Assembly: GCF_026646375.1 (NCBI RefSeq)
Contig: NZ_JAIPPU010000001.1
Span: 248,001-312,000, forward strand
Reading direction: 5' to 3'
DNA from: Acetobacterium wieringae
Lineage (GTDB): Bacteria > Bacillota > Clostridia > Eubacteriales > Eubacteriaceae
Length of the DNA: 64,000 nucleotides
Below the pieces are notes generated by a model. That model was not told the origin of the DNA, did no database searches, and saw only the letters and a program-made list of their open reading frames with translations. This document shows, in pieces, positions 27,880-36,167 of the stretch. Position numbers and translations under genes: made by a program. The stretch's first letter is position 1, and the number at the start of each line of letters is the position of its first letter.

Positions 27880-29439
27880 ATGGGAGAACAAAAGATTAAG
27901 GCATTAACCAGAAAAATATTTCTTAAATTGTCACCGCCAGGAAATGGGGACATTATCGGTGATCAGGAACGGATTCTTAGCGCATTGACCCACGAATTTG
28001 GGACAGTGCGTTTTTCCCGTTGTCTGCTCAAAAAAGTATATCCGCTGTGCCGGGAAGCCAATTGGGAAATCACTGTGACTTTGGTAAATAACGGGACAAC
28101 CTGGGAGCTGATACAACTGGAAGCTGGCGATCAGTGCGAACGGCATTTTGGAGTAGCCGTGGATCTGGGTAGCACCTCAGTGGCTATGAAATTGGTTGAT
28201 TTAAACTCTGGTAGGGTATTGGGCGAGGAGAGTAGCTTAAACCATCAGATCCAGTATGGCGATGATATTCTCAGTCGGATCTTTTATGCCAAGAATAAAC
28301 CGGAGCGTCTTTGTGCCGTTCAGCAGGCAACCGTCAACACCTTCAATGAACTGTTAGAGCAACTGGAAATAACCACCGGAATCAGGACTCAGGAATCTTG
28401 CATCATGGTTGTTTCCGGCAATACCACAATGATTCACTTTTTGTTGGGCATCGATCCCTGGCCAATTTTTGAATATCCCTTTGCGCCAGTGTTTAACCAT
28501 ACCGGGTATCTGGAAGCTCGGGAGCTGGGTATCAACACGGATGGTTATCTTTTTTGTATGCCCTCGGTGGCTAACTATTTAGGTGGCGATACCGTCAGCG
28601 GTTTGCTGGTGGCTGGCTTGCACGAAAAGGAAGAATTGGGCCTGTTTATTGATATTGGTACCAACGGTGAAATGGTGCTGGGAAATCAGCATTTTCTAGT
28701 GGCTGGAGCTGGGGCCGCTGGACCGGCATTGGAAGGCGGCATCAGTAAAAATGGCATGAAGGCCACCGTTGGAGCAGTGGATTCGGTTGTGATTGCCGAA
28801 AATGAGCTTGTTCTGACGACCATCGGTGGGCACAGGCCACTGGGCATTTGTGGATCGGGGATCGTTGACCTGATTGCCCAAATGCTGTTAAATGGCTGGA
28901 TTGATTTTTCCGGTCGTTATAATCCCGAAAAATCCGGGCGAATTGTCAGCCGGGAAGGGGAATATGGGGTGTTATACGCCAGTCAGGATGAATCCGGCAA
29001 TGGTGAAGAACTACTTTTTACCCAGCGGGATATGAGCCAGTTTATTGACACCAAGGCTGCCGCCAGCACAATGGTTGCTTATTTACTGGAGCGGCTGGGG
29101 GTGATGCCGATGGATGTGGAACGCGTGTATGTGTCAGGCGCTTTCGGAACCTATATCAATCTGGAATCGGCCATTACCATCGGCCTTTATCCGGATTTAC
29201 CCCGGGAACGCTATGTGTTTTTGGGTAACAGTTCTCTGGAGGGGGCTTACACTCTGTTGATTAACGGTGAAAAAATGGACGCAGTGGCAAAGCTTCAGGA
29301 ACGGATCGAATATCTGGAATTTGGTGCCGCTACTGATTTTATTTCTCGAATGTATGCCTCCCGGTTTTTGCCTCATACTGATTTTGATCTCTATCCCACG
29401 GTTAAAGCAGCCCTGAAAAAACGGGGACGTTTGCGATAA
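27880..29439 (+). CDS. ASKHA-domain protein (RamA/RACE-like corrinoid activator family) without Fe-S domain
   Basis: 519 residues from ATG 27880 (GAGGTG ahead; GTG 27874 also possible). It matches the ASKHA/DUF4445 part of reductive activators of corrinoid proteins: VAVDLGSTSVAMKLVD (phosphate-1), HQIQYGDDILSRI, LFIDIGTNGEMVLG, and AGAGAAGPALEGGIS followed by GICGSGIVDLIA. Those activators usually carry an N-terminal [2Fe-2S] or C-terminal [4Fe-4S] domain; no suitable Cys cluster is visible here, so another electron carrier would be needed. It may serve the corrinoid protein at 14474-15121. Confidence 0.82.
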   Translation: MGEQKIKALTRKIFLKLSPPGNGDIIGDQERILSALTHEFGTVRFSRCLLKKVYPLCREANWEITVTLVNNGTTWELIQLEAGDQCERHFGVAVDLGSTSVAMKLVDLNSGRVLGEESSLNHQIQYGDDILSRIFYAKNKPERLCAVQQATVNTFNELLEQLEITTGIRTQESCIMVVSGNTTMIHFLLGIDPWPIFEYPFAPVFNHTGYLEARELGINTDGYLFCMPSVANYLGGDTVSGLLVAGLHEKEELGLFIDIGTNGEMVLGNQHFLVAGAGAAGPALEGGISKNGMKATVGAVDSVVIAENELVLTTIGGHRPLGICGSGIVDLIAQMLLNGWIDFSGRYNPEKSGRIVSREGEYGVLYASQDESGNGEELLFTQRDMSQFIDTKAAASTMVAYLLERLGVMPMDVERVYVSGAFGTYINLESAITIGLYPDLPRERYVFLGNSSLEGAYTLLINGEKMDAVAKLQERIEYLEFGAATDFISRMYASRFLPHTDFDLYPTVKAALKKRGRLR

Positions 29440-29451
29440 TCTAAAAAAAAA

Positions 29452-29497
29452 CAGGCCGTCCGGTAATGGAAAACATCCATTGCCAGGCGGCCTTTAT
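29452..29497. terminator. bidirectional terminator between ASKHA and trpB2 genes
   Basis: AGGCCGTCCGGTAATGG pairs with CCATTGCCAGGCGGCCT. An A-run stands on the left and a U-rich tail on the right. Confidence 0.8.
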
Positions 29498-29510
29498 TGT
29501 TGCGCAAGAA

Positions 29511-30884
29511 TTATTTTTGATCGATCTGGGGCAAACTGTCAAAGCCTTTCTGGAGATCTTCATCGGTGGGAACATAGTCGGTCATGTTACCGGCATTATA
29601 GTTCATGTAAGCCGTCATATCAAAGTAGCCGGTTCCCGTTAAACCAAAGACGATCGTTTTCTTTTCGCCGGTTGCTTTACAGGCCAGGGCTTCATCGATG
29701 GCTGCTTTAATGGCATGGGAGGATTCCGGGGCGGGCAGAATTCCCTCAACACGGGCAAACTGGGTGGCCGCTTCAAAGACGTCATTCTGGGTATACGCTT
29801 TTGCCCGGATATAGCCGTCGTGATATAGTTTAGAAATAATCGGGCTCATACCATGGTAACGCAGCCCACCGGCATGGTTGGGCGAAGGCATGAAGCCACT
29901 ACCCAGGGTATACATCCGAATCAGTGGGGTGGTTTTCCCGGTGTCACCAAAATCCAGAGCATAACGGCCCCGGGTTAATGAAGGACAGGAAGCAGGCTCA
30001 ACAGCAACAAAATCAATGTCATTCTTACCTTCAATTTTGTCAGCCATAAATGGCGCAATCAGTCCCAGTAAATTGGAACCGCCACCGGCACAGCCGATGA
30101 TGATATCCGGTTTAATGTCATACTTATCACAGGCAGCCTTGGTTTCTAAACCGATGATCGACTGGTGCAGACCGACATGATTTAAGACACTGCCCAACAC
30201 ATACTTGCAATTGTCGGTGGTGACCGCCACCTCAATGGCTTCACTGATGGCGCAGCCCAGCGATCCGTTGGTGTCCGGGGTTTCAGCCAGAATTTTTCGT
30301 CCGGCGTTGGTGGTATCAGAAGGCGAAGCAATGACCTTGGCCCCATAGGTTTCCATGACGGCCCGACGATGGGGTTTCTGTTCAGCGGAAACCTTAACCA
30401 TATAGACAGATAGATCCAGATTAAAGTAGGCACAGGCCATCGAAAGTGCCGTTCCCCACTGGCCAGCTCCGGTTTCAGTTGTTAAGGAGGTGAGTCCTTG
30501 CTTTTTGGCATAATAGGCTTGAGCAGCGGCGGAGTTTAGCTTATGCGATCCGGAGGTATTGGTACCCTCATATTTATAGTAGATTTCGGCTGGGGTATCT
30601 AATTCTTTTTCCAGACAATAGGCTCGAACCAGCGGTGAGGGCCGATACATTTTGTAGAAATTACGAATTTCTTCGGGGATTTCAATGTAGGCATCAGTGG
30701 TATTGAGTTCCTGATCGACCAGTTCTTCACAGAAGACCGGTAGTAGTTCTTCTTTGGTGCAATACTCGCCAGTACCGGGATTGACAAAAGGTTCGGGCAG
30801 TTCTTTCATTTTGGCCCGAAGATTGAACCAGTATTTGGGCATCTCATCTTCACTTAAATAAATCTTATAAGGTATCTTTTCCAT
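29511..30884 (-). CDS. TrpB2-type tryptophan synthase beta-like PLP enzyme
   Basis: 457 residues from ATG 30884 (AAAGGAAA ahead; the frame is open further into the T-box). It belongs to the TrpB2 (COG1350) class, longer than TrpB1. PLP lysine is in GSHKLNSA, and the glycine-rich phosphate loop is GCAGGGSNL. N-terminus MEKIPYKIYLSEDEMPKYW is typical. It makes tryptophan from serine and indole, perhaps salvaging free indole since no trpA is nearby. An upstream T-box with a likely UGG specifier fits control by uncharged tRNA-Trp. Confidence 0.92.
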   Translation of the reverse strand: MEKIPYKIYLSEDEMPKYWFNLRAKMKELPEPFVNPGTGEYCTKEELLPVFCEELVDQELNTTDAYIEIPEEIRNFYKMYRPSPLVRAYCLEKELDTPAEIYYKYEGTNTSGSHKLNSAAAQAYYAKKQGLTSLTTETGAGQWGTALSMACAYFNLDLSVYMVKVSAEQKPHRRAVMETYGAKVIASPSDTTNAGRKILAETPDTNGSLGCAISEAIEVAVTTDNCKYVLGSVLNHVGLHQSIIGLETKAACDKYDIKPDIIIGCAGGGSNLLGLIAPFMADKIEGKNDIDFVAVEPASCPSLTRGRYALDFGDTGKTTPLIRMYTLGSGFMPSPNHAGGLRYHGMSPIISKLYHDGYIRAKAYTQNDVFEAATQFARVEGILPAPESSHAIKAAIDEALACKATGEKKTIVFGLTGTGYFDMTAYMNYNAGNMTDYVPTDEDLQKGFDSLPQIDQK

Positions 30885-30941
30885 GGTATTTTCCTTTCTT
30901 ATTGCAATTCTACTCATTACAGACAAAGAGCCTGTAAATAC

Positions 30942-31215
30942 AAAAAACTCGTCCTCTACTAAATGTAAAGGACGAGTATAACGACTCGTGGTGCCACCTT
31001 TTTTCGCAGGATCAAACCTGCCTCTGCAGAATACCAACATATTCCTCAACACTGACGTAGTTGTCACGTCATGGAATACTCAGCTTAAGCCTTTGACCAT
31101 GCCCTCAGCGGTCCATTTGAAGGATTGCGTTCTGCAAGGCTCTCAGCATACCTCGCTCTCTGTAAGGGCATTTTCCAACGTTATCTCCGCATCAACGGTT
31201 TATATTAATTTAATT
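30942..31215 (-). promoter_or_regulatory. T-box riboswitch (probable tRNA-Trp) controlling trpB2
   Basis: On the minus strand the T-box core GGTGGCACCACG lies at 30988-30999, followed by the terminator stem GGACGAGT/ACTCGTCC-type pairing (30947-30977) and TTTTTT. Stem I occupies about 31100-31205. A UGG followed by A at 31113-31115 is the likely specifier codon. A promoter TTGACT-N17-TAGAAT stands at 31222-31250. Confidence 0.9.
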
Positions 31216-31221
31216 AGATAT

Positions 31222-31250
31222 ATTCTAAATGAAAAATTAAGAAAAGTCAA
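31222..31250 (-). promoter_or_regulatory. sigma-A promoter of the T-box/trpB2 transcript
   Basis: Minus strand TTGACT (31245-31250), 17-base spacer, TAGAAT (31222-31227). Transcription would start near 31215, at the beginning of the T-box. Confidence 0.75.
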
Positions 31251-31266
31251 TCAGTAAATTCTAATC

Positions 31267-31295
31267 TTGACAATTATTCGGAAATGAAGTACAAT
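31267..31295 (+). promoter_or_regulatory. sigma-A promoter of the 3D-domain protein gene
   Basis: TTGACA, 17-base spacer, TACAAT, about 70 bases before the start codon. Confidence 0.75.
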
Positions 31296-31362
31296 CGATT
31301 TGTAAAGAAATTGTAACGAAACGAAATTTCGATCTGCGGATTGAAATGGATGGGGAGGTTTT

Positions 31363-32463
31363 ATGATAGAAAAAGCGAATAAAAACCCGCATAAAAGAAA
31401 AAAGTCGATTTTAAAAATCGGAATGGCCAGCGTGATCATCACCTGTGTGGTGGGGACTGCCAGTTCCTTTGTTTTTGCCAAGGAGATCAAAGTAACCGTT
31501 GATGATAAGGAAAGAGTACTCAGCGGTGGGATGTTCCAGAATGTCGGGGAAGTACTGGAGGATAATGGTATCGAATTGGACGATCAATATACGGTCAATG
31601 TCGACACCAATTCGGTGCTGTTTACCGTTGACACTGTCGAAGTGAAAAGTAAAGCCAGTGGGGAACTGTCTTTTGATGGGAAAACCATTATTTATCAGAC
31701 CGAAGCCAAAACGGTCGGTGATTTACTGGGAGAGTATAATATTGAACTGGGTGATCTGGATCGGGTGGTACCGGGACAATCAACGCCATTGGAAGATGTA
31801 AAAGAAGTTAAGGTTATCCGAGTTCAGATAGACGAACTACCAAGCCGACAGGTCATTACCTATACAACCCAGAACAAAGATAATCCGGAAATGGAAGTGG
31901 GTAAAACCAAGGTGGTTCAGGTTGGTGTTGATGGCGAATCCAGCCAGGTTGAACGGGTTCTTTACGAAAACGGTGTGGAAGTCAAACGGGAAGTGATTTA
32001 CGACGAGATTGTCAAAGCACCAATTCCCGAAATTGTTGAAGTGGGAACAAAGGCAGTTGCGGCGACACCCGCTCCGGTGGTGGAAACGCCAGCAGTGGAA
32101 ACACCGGTGACGCCAGTACCAGTAACACCAGCACCAGCGGTTCAGACGCCAGCGGCGACAGCTTCAACTGCTACGAATAGCATTCCTGAAGGTGCGGTAA
32201 AAATGACGATCCAGTGTACGGCTTATACAGCAACCGGAAATGCCACAGCATCAGGTGTGATGCCAACAGCCAATCACACGGTAGCAGCCTGGAGTGGTCT
32301 GCCGTTTGGAACGAAGATCTATATCCCGGCTATGGGGATTACCTATACAGTGGAAGATCGAGGTGGGGCAGTAACTGAAGGAATCGTTGATATTTATATG
32401 GATTCCTACGAAGCCTGTATTCAGTTTGGCCGTCAGAATCTGGAAGCCTATATCGTGTATTAA
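31363..32463 (+). CDS. secreted DUF348/G5/3D-domain cell-wall protein (YabE/YocH-like)
   Basis: 366 residues. N-terminal signal or membrane anchor (about 20-42), two DUF348 ubiquitin-like repeats (about 45-145), a G5-like domain (about 150-220), a Pro/Thr/Ala-rich linker, and a C-terminal 3D domain with the conserved Asp residues (EDRGGAV, GIVDIYM). Proteins of this build (YabE, YocH) act on peptidoglycan. Ribosome site GGGGAGG. Single gene between a promoter at 31267 and a terminator at 32465. Confidence 0.9.
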   Translation: MIEKANKNPHKRKKSILKIGMASVIITCVVGTASSFVFAKEIKVTVDDKERVLSGGMFQNVGEVLEDNGIELDDQYTVNVDTNSVLFTVDTVEVKSKASGELSFDGKTIIYQTEAKTVGDLLGEYNIELGDLDRVVPGQSTPLEDVKEVKVIRVQIDELPSRQVITYTTQNKDNPEMEVGKTKVVQVGVDGESSQVERVLYENGVEVKREVIYDEIVKAPIPEIVEVGTKAVAATPAPVVETPAVETPVTPVPVTPAPAVQTPAATASTATNSIPEGAVKMTIQCTAYTATGNATASGVMPTANHTVAAWSGLPFGTKIYIPAMGITYTVEDRGGAVTEGIVDIYMDSYEACIQFGRQNLEAYIVY

Positions 32464-32464
32464 A

Positions 32465-32501
32465 CTAAAAAAGGATGTGCCGTGGCACGTCCTTTTTGGT
32501 T
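32465..32501 (+). terminator. intrinsic terminator of the 3D-domain gene
   Basis: AAAAAGGATGTGCC pairs with GGCACGTCCTTTTT around a two-base tip. Confidence 0.88.
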
Positions 32502-32553
32502 TCATCATTTTGGGAGACTAAAAAAAGCAGAAGCCGATCACACGGTTTCTGCT

Positions 32554-34161
32554 TTATTTTTTTAGATGCCTGAGAACCTGGGCACGGTAGTCAAATGGAT
32601 TCGCGATATCCCGGGTGTATGGAATCGAAGCGATGTTGAGTGTCACTTCAGGTTCAATACTTTCATAGTTCAAGATCAGGGTATTGAAGGCATCAGTGAT
32701 TTCCTGATTGATCAGTAATTGATTTTTGACCGAGGTGTTTTCCATCAGTATGCTAAAAACACTGCCATCGAGGATATAAATCAGGTGTGTACTGTAGCAA
32801 TGGGTTTTGATGATCTTTAAGGTTTTATAGAGAATCTCATCCCAAAGTTTTGAACCATTCATGGTTTTGAGTTCATCCAGATGACGAATTGTGATCATTT
32901 CCAGAGTCAGAATGGTTTCGCCCCGTGAAGCCCGTTCCATGGCATATTTCAGATCCTTGTAATAAGCTTTTTCAATGGTCAGTCCGGGACTTTCTTCCAG
33001 ATTATCATAGGAAGCAATCTGTTGTTCGAGCGTTTTTTTAAAGCGGAACAATTCGCGGATTGTCCGGATTAACAAGGCGCTGCTCAATAATACCATTGGG
33101 ATCACAACCAACCAACCAACCTGATATAATTCAAAAGGAATCTCCAGGTAAAAAACAGAAATAAGGGATAATACCACGTAGCTGCCAAGGAGTAGAATCA
33201 TAAAAAAGATACTGGCCCCATACGGCATGGCGATGGTAAAGATCAGACAAGTGAACAAAATAAATACGACACAATAATCAATGAACGTAAACTCAGAAGC
33301 GGTGAAAATCAAAAAAGTGCCAAATACCATTAATCCCATAAAGAAAAAAACAAGCGGCGGAACCATGTCGGTTAGGCTGGGCTTTTTGAGGGGGGGATGG
33401 GTTGCTTTTTTTTCAGGTTTAATCTTTTTTTCTTTGCTCGTTTTTGTTTGCGTTGTTTCAGTTTTATTGGGAACGGGTGGTGTTTTTTTATGAGTTGGCG
33501 TTTCGGTCGCTAAAATGGGTCGCTCCTGAACGATTGGTCGGGCAATTTCCGGTTCGGGAGTTTGGGTAGGCATTTGGTTATCTAAAACAGATCCAGCGGG
33601 AGGTGATGCGTTGTCTGTTTCCGGAAATCTGGCATTGAGAATGGCATCGACAGTATTTGGCTGCGATCGCTCAGCTGTGGTTGTCTCCGTGGATGCCTTG
33701 GGGAGAGTAGCTCCCTGCTCCGATTCAAAAGCATATGGTGTGGTTCGACCCAGTATTTTTGACAGGGTGGGCAGTTCATCATCATCCTCGATTTCGCCAA
33801 TGGGTGTTGAAAAGCCACCCATTTGTTTAGGGGGAGGGGATGGATTTGTGAAGTGATCACCATCAAAGGCCAGTCTGTTGGTACGTGTTTCGAAAGGACG
33901 GGAATTGAGTACGGCTTGATCGAGAGCGTCATCATCCGAAATATCCACCCCGGAAAGAAAATGTTCACCGGGTTGGTAGGGATTCTGGATGGATGCTTCA
34001 AAAACATTGGGGCTGACTTCACGGGAAATGAAACCGTCATCAGTCAGCGAAGCAAGCTTCTCATCAATTCGTATTTCGCATTCCTGGATGGTGGCATCCA
34101 GAAGCTGTTTTTTTTCGAGAATAATATCCAATTTGTTGGGTTGGATTTTGTCATTATTCAT
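32554..34161 (-). CDS. membrane protein with degenerate GGDEF-like domain
   Basis: 535 residues. The first 265 are low-complexity and charged, then four closely spaced membrane helices (about 272-375), then a C-terminal domain that follows the GGDEF secondary-structure order. Where the active GGDEF loop should be, the sequence reads YILDGSVFSILMENT, so the Gly-Gly-Asp-Glu-Phe residues are lost. It is unlikely to make cyclic di-GMP and may be a sensor or a scaffold. It could also be a divergent unrelated fold. Not linked to a clear operon. Confidence 0.65.
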   Translation of the reverse strand: MNNDKIQPNKLDIILEKKQLLDATIQECEIRIDEKLASLTDDGFISREVSPNVFEASIQNPYQPGEHFLSGVDISDDDALDQAVLNSRPFETRTNRLAFDGDHFTNPSPPPKQMGGFSTPIGEIEDDDELPTLSKILGRTTPYAFESEQGATLPKASTETTTAERSQPNTVDAILNARFPETDNASPPAGSVLDNQMPTQTPEPEIARPIVQERPILATETPTHKKTPPVPNKTETTQTKTSKEKKIKPEKKATHPPLKKPSLTDMVPPLVFFFMGLMVFGTFLIFTASEFTFIDYCVVFILFTCLIFTIAMPYGASIFFMILLLGSYVVLSLISVFYLEIPFELYQVGWLVVIPMVLLSSALLIRTIRELFRFKKTLEQQIASYDNLEESPGLTIEKAYYKDLKYAMERASRGETILTLEMITIRHLDELKTMNGSKLWDEILYKTLKIIKTHCYSTHLIYILDGSVFSILMENTSVKNQLLINQEITDAFNTLILNYESIEPEVTLNIASIPYTRDIANPFDYRAQVLRHLKK

Positions 34162-34481
34162 AAGTATCCATCGCTTTCGCTAATAATTTCAATGCAATAT
34201 TTTTTGGTGATTGACTTTATCACCATAATCGTGGATGATAAAGGAGCTTTTAGAGGTCGGCGAATCATTATAATAAATTTGAAATAGTCCTCTACAACTA
34301 CACATTATAGCAAAGATTTTGTTTACATTAAAGAGAAAATCGAAAAAAGCCAGTAAATACAAAAAAATAATTTTTATCAACAGTGATTGATCAGTTTAAT
34401 TCTTAAGTTGAAAGTTGAAAACCCCTATATTATCGGGATTTTGGTAAGGGGATGAGTTGTTTCAATTTTTAGCTGTGCATA

Positions 34482-34693
34482 TGTGGATAAGTAAAAAAAA
34501 AACAATCAACATATGCATTGAAAAACAATGGATCAAAAAATCCCGTAGTTTAGGGAGTTACAAGGAAAAGGTGGTAGAATTTCAAAAGTTATCCACAAAC
34601 AGTGGATACAATTGGCGGAATTGTGGATAAATCTGTTGATTATCCGGTGAAATACTGAAATGACGACGATTAGGAGGAGTTAATTGTGGATAA
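34482..34693. other. DnaA-box cluster (candidate replication origin element or DnaA-regulated site)
   Basis: Four perfect DnaA boxes (TTATCCACA): 34482-34490 (minus), 34589-34597 (plus), 34622-34630 (minus), 34685-34693 (minus). Near-matches occur at 34601-34609 and 34640-34648. AT-rich tracts lie just to the left. The last box contains the GTG start of the next gene. Nearby genes (DnaC- and DnaD-like, YycJ, HtrA) are often origin-proximal in Firmicutes. No dnaA or dnaN is in view. Confidence 0.7.
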
Positions 34694-35441
34694 CTTTTTA
34701 AAAAAAGGGGAGCGAATCGAAGACTTAGGATTAAATAATTTAAAAATAATCCAAAATCCCGAATTTTTTTGTTTTGGAATGGATGCGGTTTTGTTATCAT
34801 GGTTTGTTTCTTGCCAAATAAAAGGATCGCCTCATATCATCGATCTGGGATCTGGTACAGGGATTATTCCATTGCTGCTCTATGGCAAAACCAGAGCGGC
34901 CTCGATCACCGGTCTGGAAATACAAGAACCGCTGGTAGAAATGGCCAGGCGGAGTATGGCACTTAATGATTTATCAAAGCAGATCCAGATTATCCAAGGC
35001 GATATTAAAGCGCCAGGTGACGAGATCGTACCAAACACGTATGATGTGGTGGTGAGTAATCCCCCCTACATGCGGGCCGAGGATGGACTTAAGAACAATT
35101 GTGAAACAAAAACAATTTCTCGTCATGAAATTTTATGCAGCATCGAAGATATTCTTGTTTTTAGTAAACGCATGTTAAAAGATCGAGGACGTTTGTTTCT
35201 GGTTCATCGTCCCGAACGGTTAGGCGACATTATTTCACTGATGCGACTGTATAAAATCGAGGTCAAACATCTGCAATTTGTTTATCCTTCGATTAAAAAA
35301 GAAGCGAATCTGGTTTTGATTGAGGGGCGAAAAAGCGGGAAGCCGGGGTTAAAAACCGCTGCCCCGCTGATTGTTTATCAGCAAAATGGTGCATATACCC
35401 AGGAAATTTATGATATTTATGGAATGAAAAAGCCGGAATAG
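34686..35441 (+). CDS. tRNA1(Val) (adenine37-N6)-methyltransferase family (TrmN6)
   Basis: 251 residues; GTG start after AGGAGGAG. SAM-binding motif I is IIDLGSGTGIIPLLL; the N6-adenine catalytic motif is NPPYM (VVVSNPPYMRAE). Opening GERIEDLGLNNLKIIQ matches the TrmN6/YabB family. It modifies adenine in tRNA or related RNA. The start codon lies within a DnaA box, so DnaA binding could affect its expression. Confidence 0.88.
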   Translation: MDNFLKKGERIEDLGLNNLKIIQNPEFFCFGMDAVLLSWFVSCQIKGSPHIIDLGSGTGIIPLLLYGKTRAASITGLEIQEPLVEMARRSMALNDLSKQIQIIQGDIKAPGDEIVPNTYDVVVSNPPYMRAEDGLKNNCETKTISRHEILCSIEDILVFSKRMLKDRGRLFLVHRPERLGDIISLMRLYKIEVKHLQFVYPSIKKEANLVLIEGRKSGKPGLKTAAPLIVYQQNGAYTQEIYDIYGMKKPE

Positions 35442-35522
35442 TCAGGCGATTTAATTTTGTTAACGTAGGAAATACGCGGGTGCTCATGACTTTTGACACA
35501 CATAAAAAAGCGGGAGGAATCG

Positions 35523-36131
35523 ATGGCATTTACATATTTTTTTAGAGATTTACATACCTTGGAGCTGATCTGCAACCATGCCATCCCAGAACTTTGGTCA
35601 ATGCCGACGATCAAGATCTGGGATGCCGGTTGTGCCATGGGGCCGGAGCCTTATACCCTGGCGATGTTATTGCGGGAGCGGTTGGATCAGGGTGATTTTG
35701 AAAAGGTAAAGATTCAAGCGACCGATATTGATGGCAGCGACCTTTTTGATCAGATTATTTATCAGGCTGAATATCCCTGGGAGCAGGTGCAGCGGATCCC
35801 GGTAGAAATTTTTAACAAATATTTTATCAAGGTCAAAAATCGGGATTTTTATCGGCTCACCGCTGAGATACGGGGTGCAGTTACCTTTTTGAAGCACGAT
35901 CTGCTGACGCTAAACGCTATTGGAAAAGACTTTGGACTGATTGTATGTAAAAATGTCCTGCTGCATTTTAATGAACAGGAACGCATTGATGTTCTTCAGA
36001 TGTTTCATGATTCACTGATGGATGGGGGATATCTGGCCATGGAGCAAACGCAAAAGTTGCCAGCCGAACTGGCCGATCAGTTTGAAGCGGTGGTATCAAA
36101 TGCTCAAATTTATCAAAAACGTTGCCAATAA
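35523..36131 (+). CDS. CheR-type SAM methyltransferase domain protein, lacking the CheR N-domain
   Basis: 202 residues from ATG 35523 (GGGAGGAATCG ahead). It has the CheR catalytic domain: WDAGCAMGPEPYTLAMLL (motif I), IQATDIDGSDL, and LIVCKNVLLHFNEQER. The helical N-terminal CheR domain that docks to receptors is absent, so it may methylate another target or depend on a partner. It is far from any che operon in the window, although a chemoreceptor is at 16753. Confidence 0.8.
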   Translation: MAFTYFFRDLHTLELICNHAIPELWSMPTIKIWDAGCAMGPEPYTLAMLLRERLDQGDFEKVKIQATDIDGSDLFDQIIYQAEYPWEQVQRIPVEIFNKYFIKVKNRDFYRLTAEIRGAVTFLKHDLLTLNAIGKDFGLIVCKNVLLHFNEQERIDVLQMFHDSLMDGGYLAMEQTQKLPAELADQFEAVVSNAQIYQKRCQ

Positions 36132-36167
36132 AAAGGTGTCCAGAAGCAAGATCTGGACACCTTCTTT
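36132..36167. terminator. bidirectional terminator
   Basis: AAGGTGTCCAGA pairs with TCTGGACACCTT around AGCAAGA, with T- and A-rich flanks; shared by the convergent CheR-like and DnaC-like genes. Confidence 0.88.
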
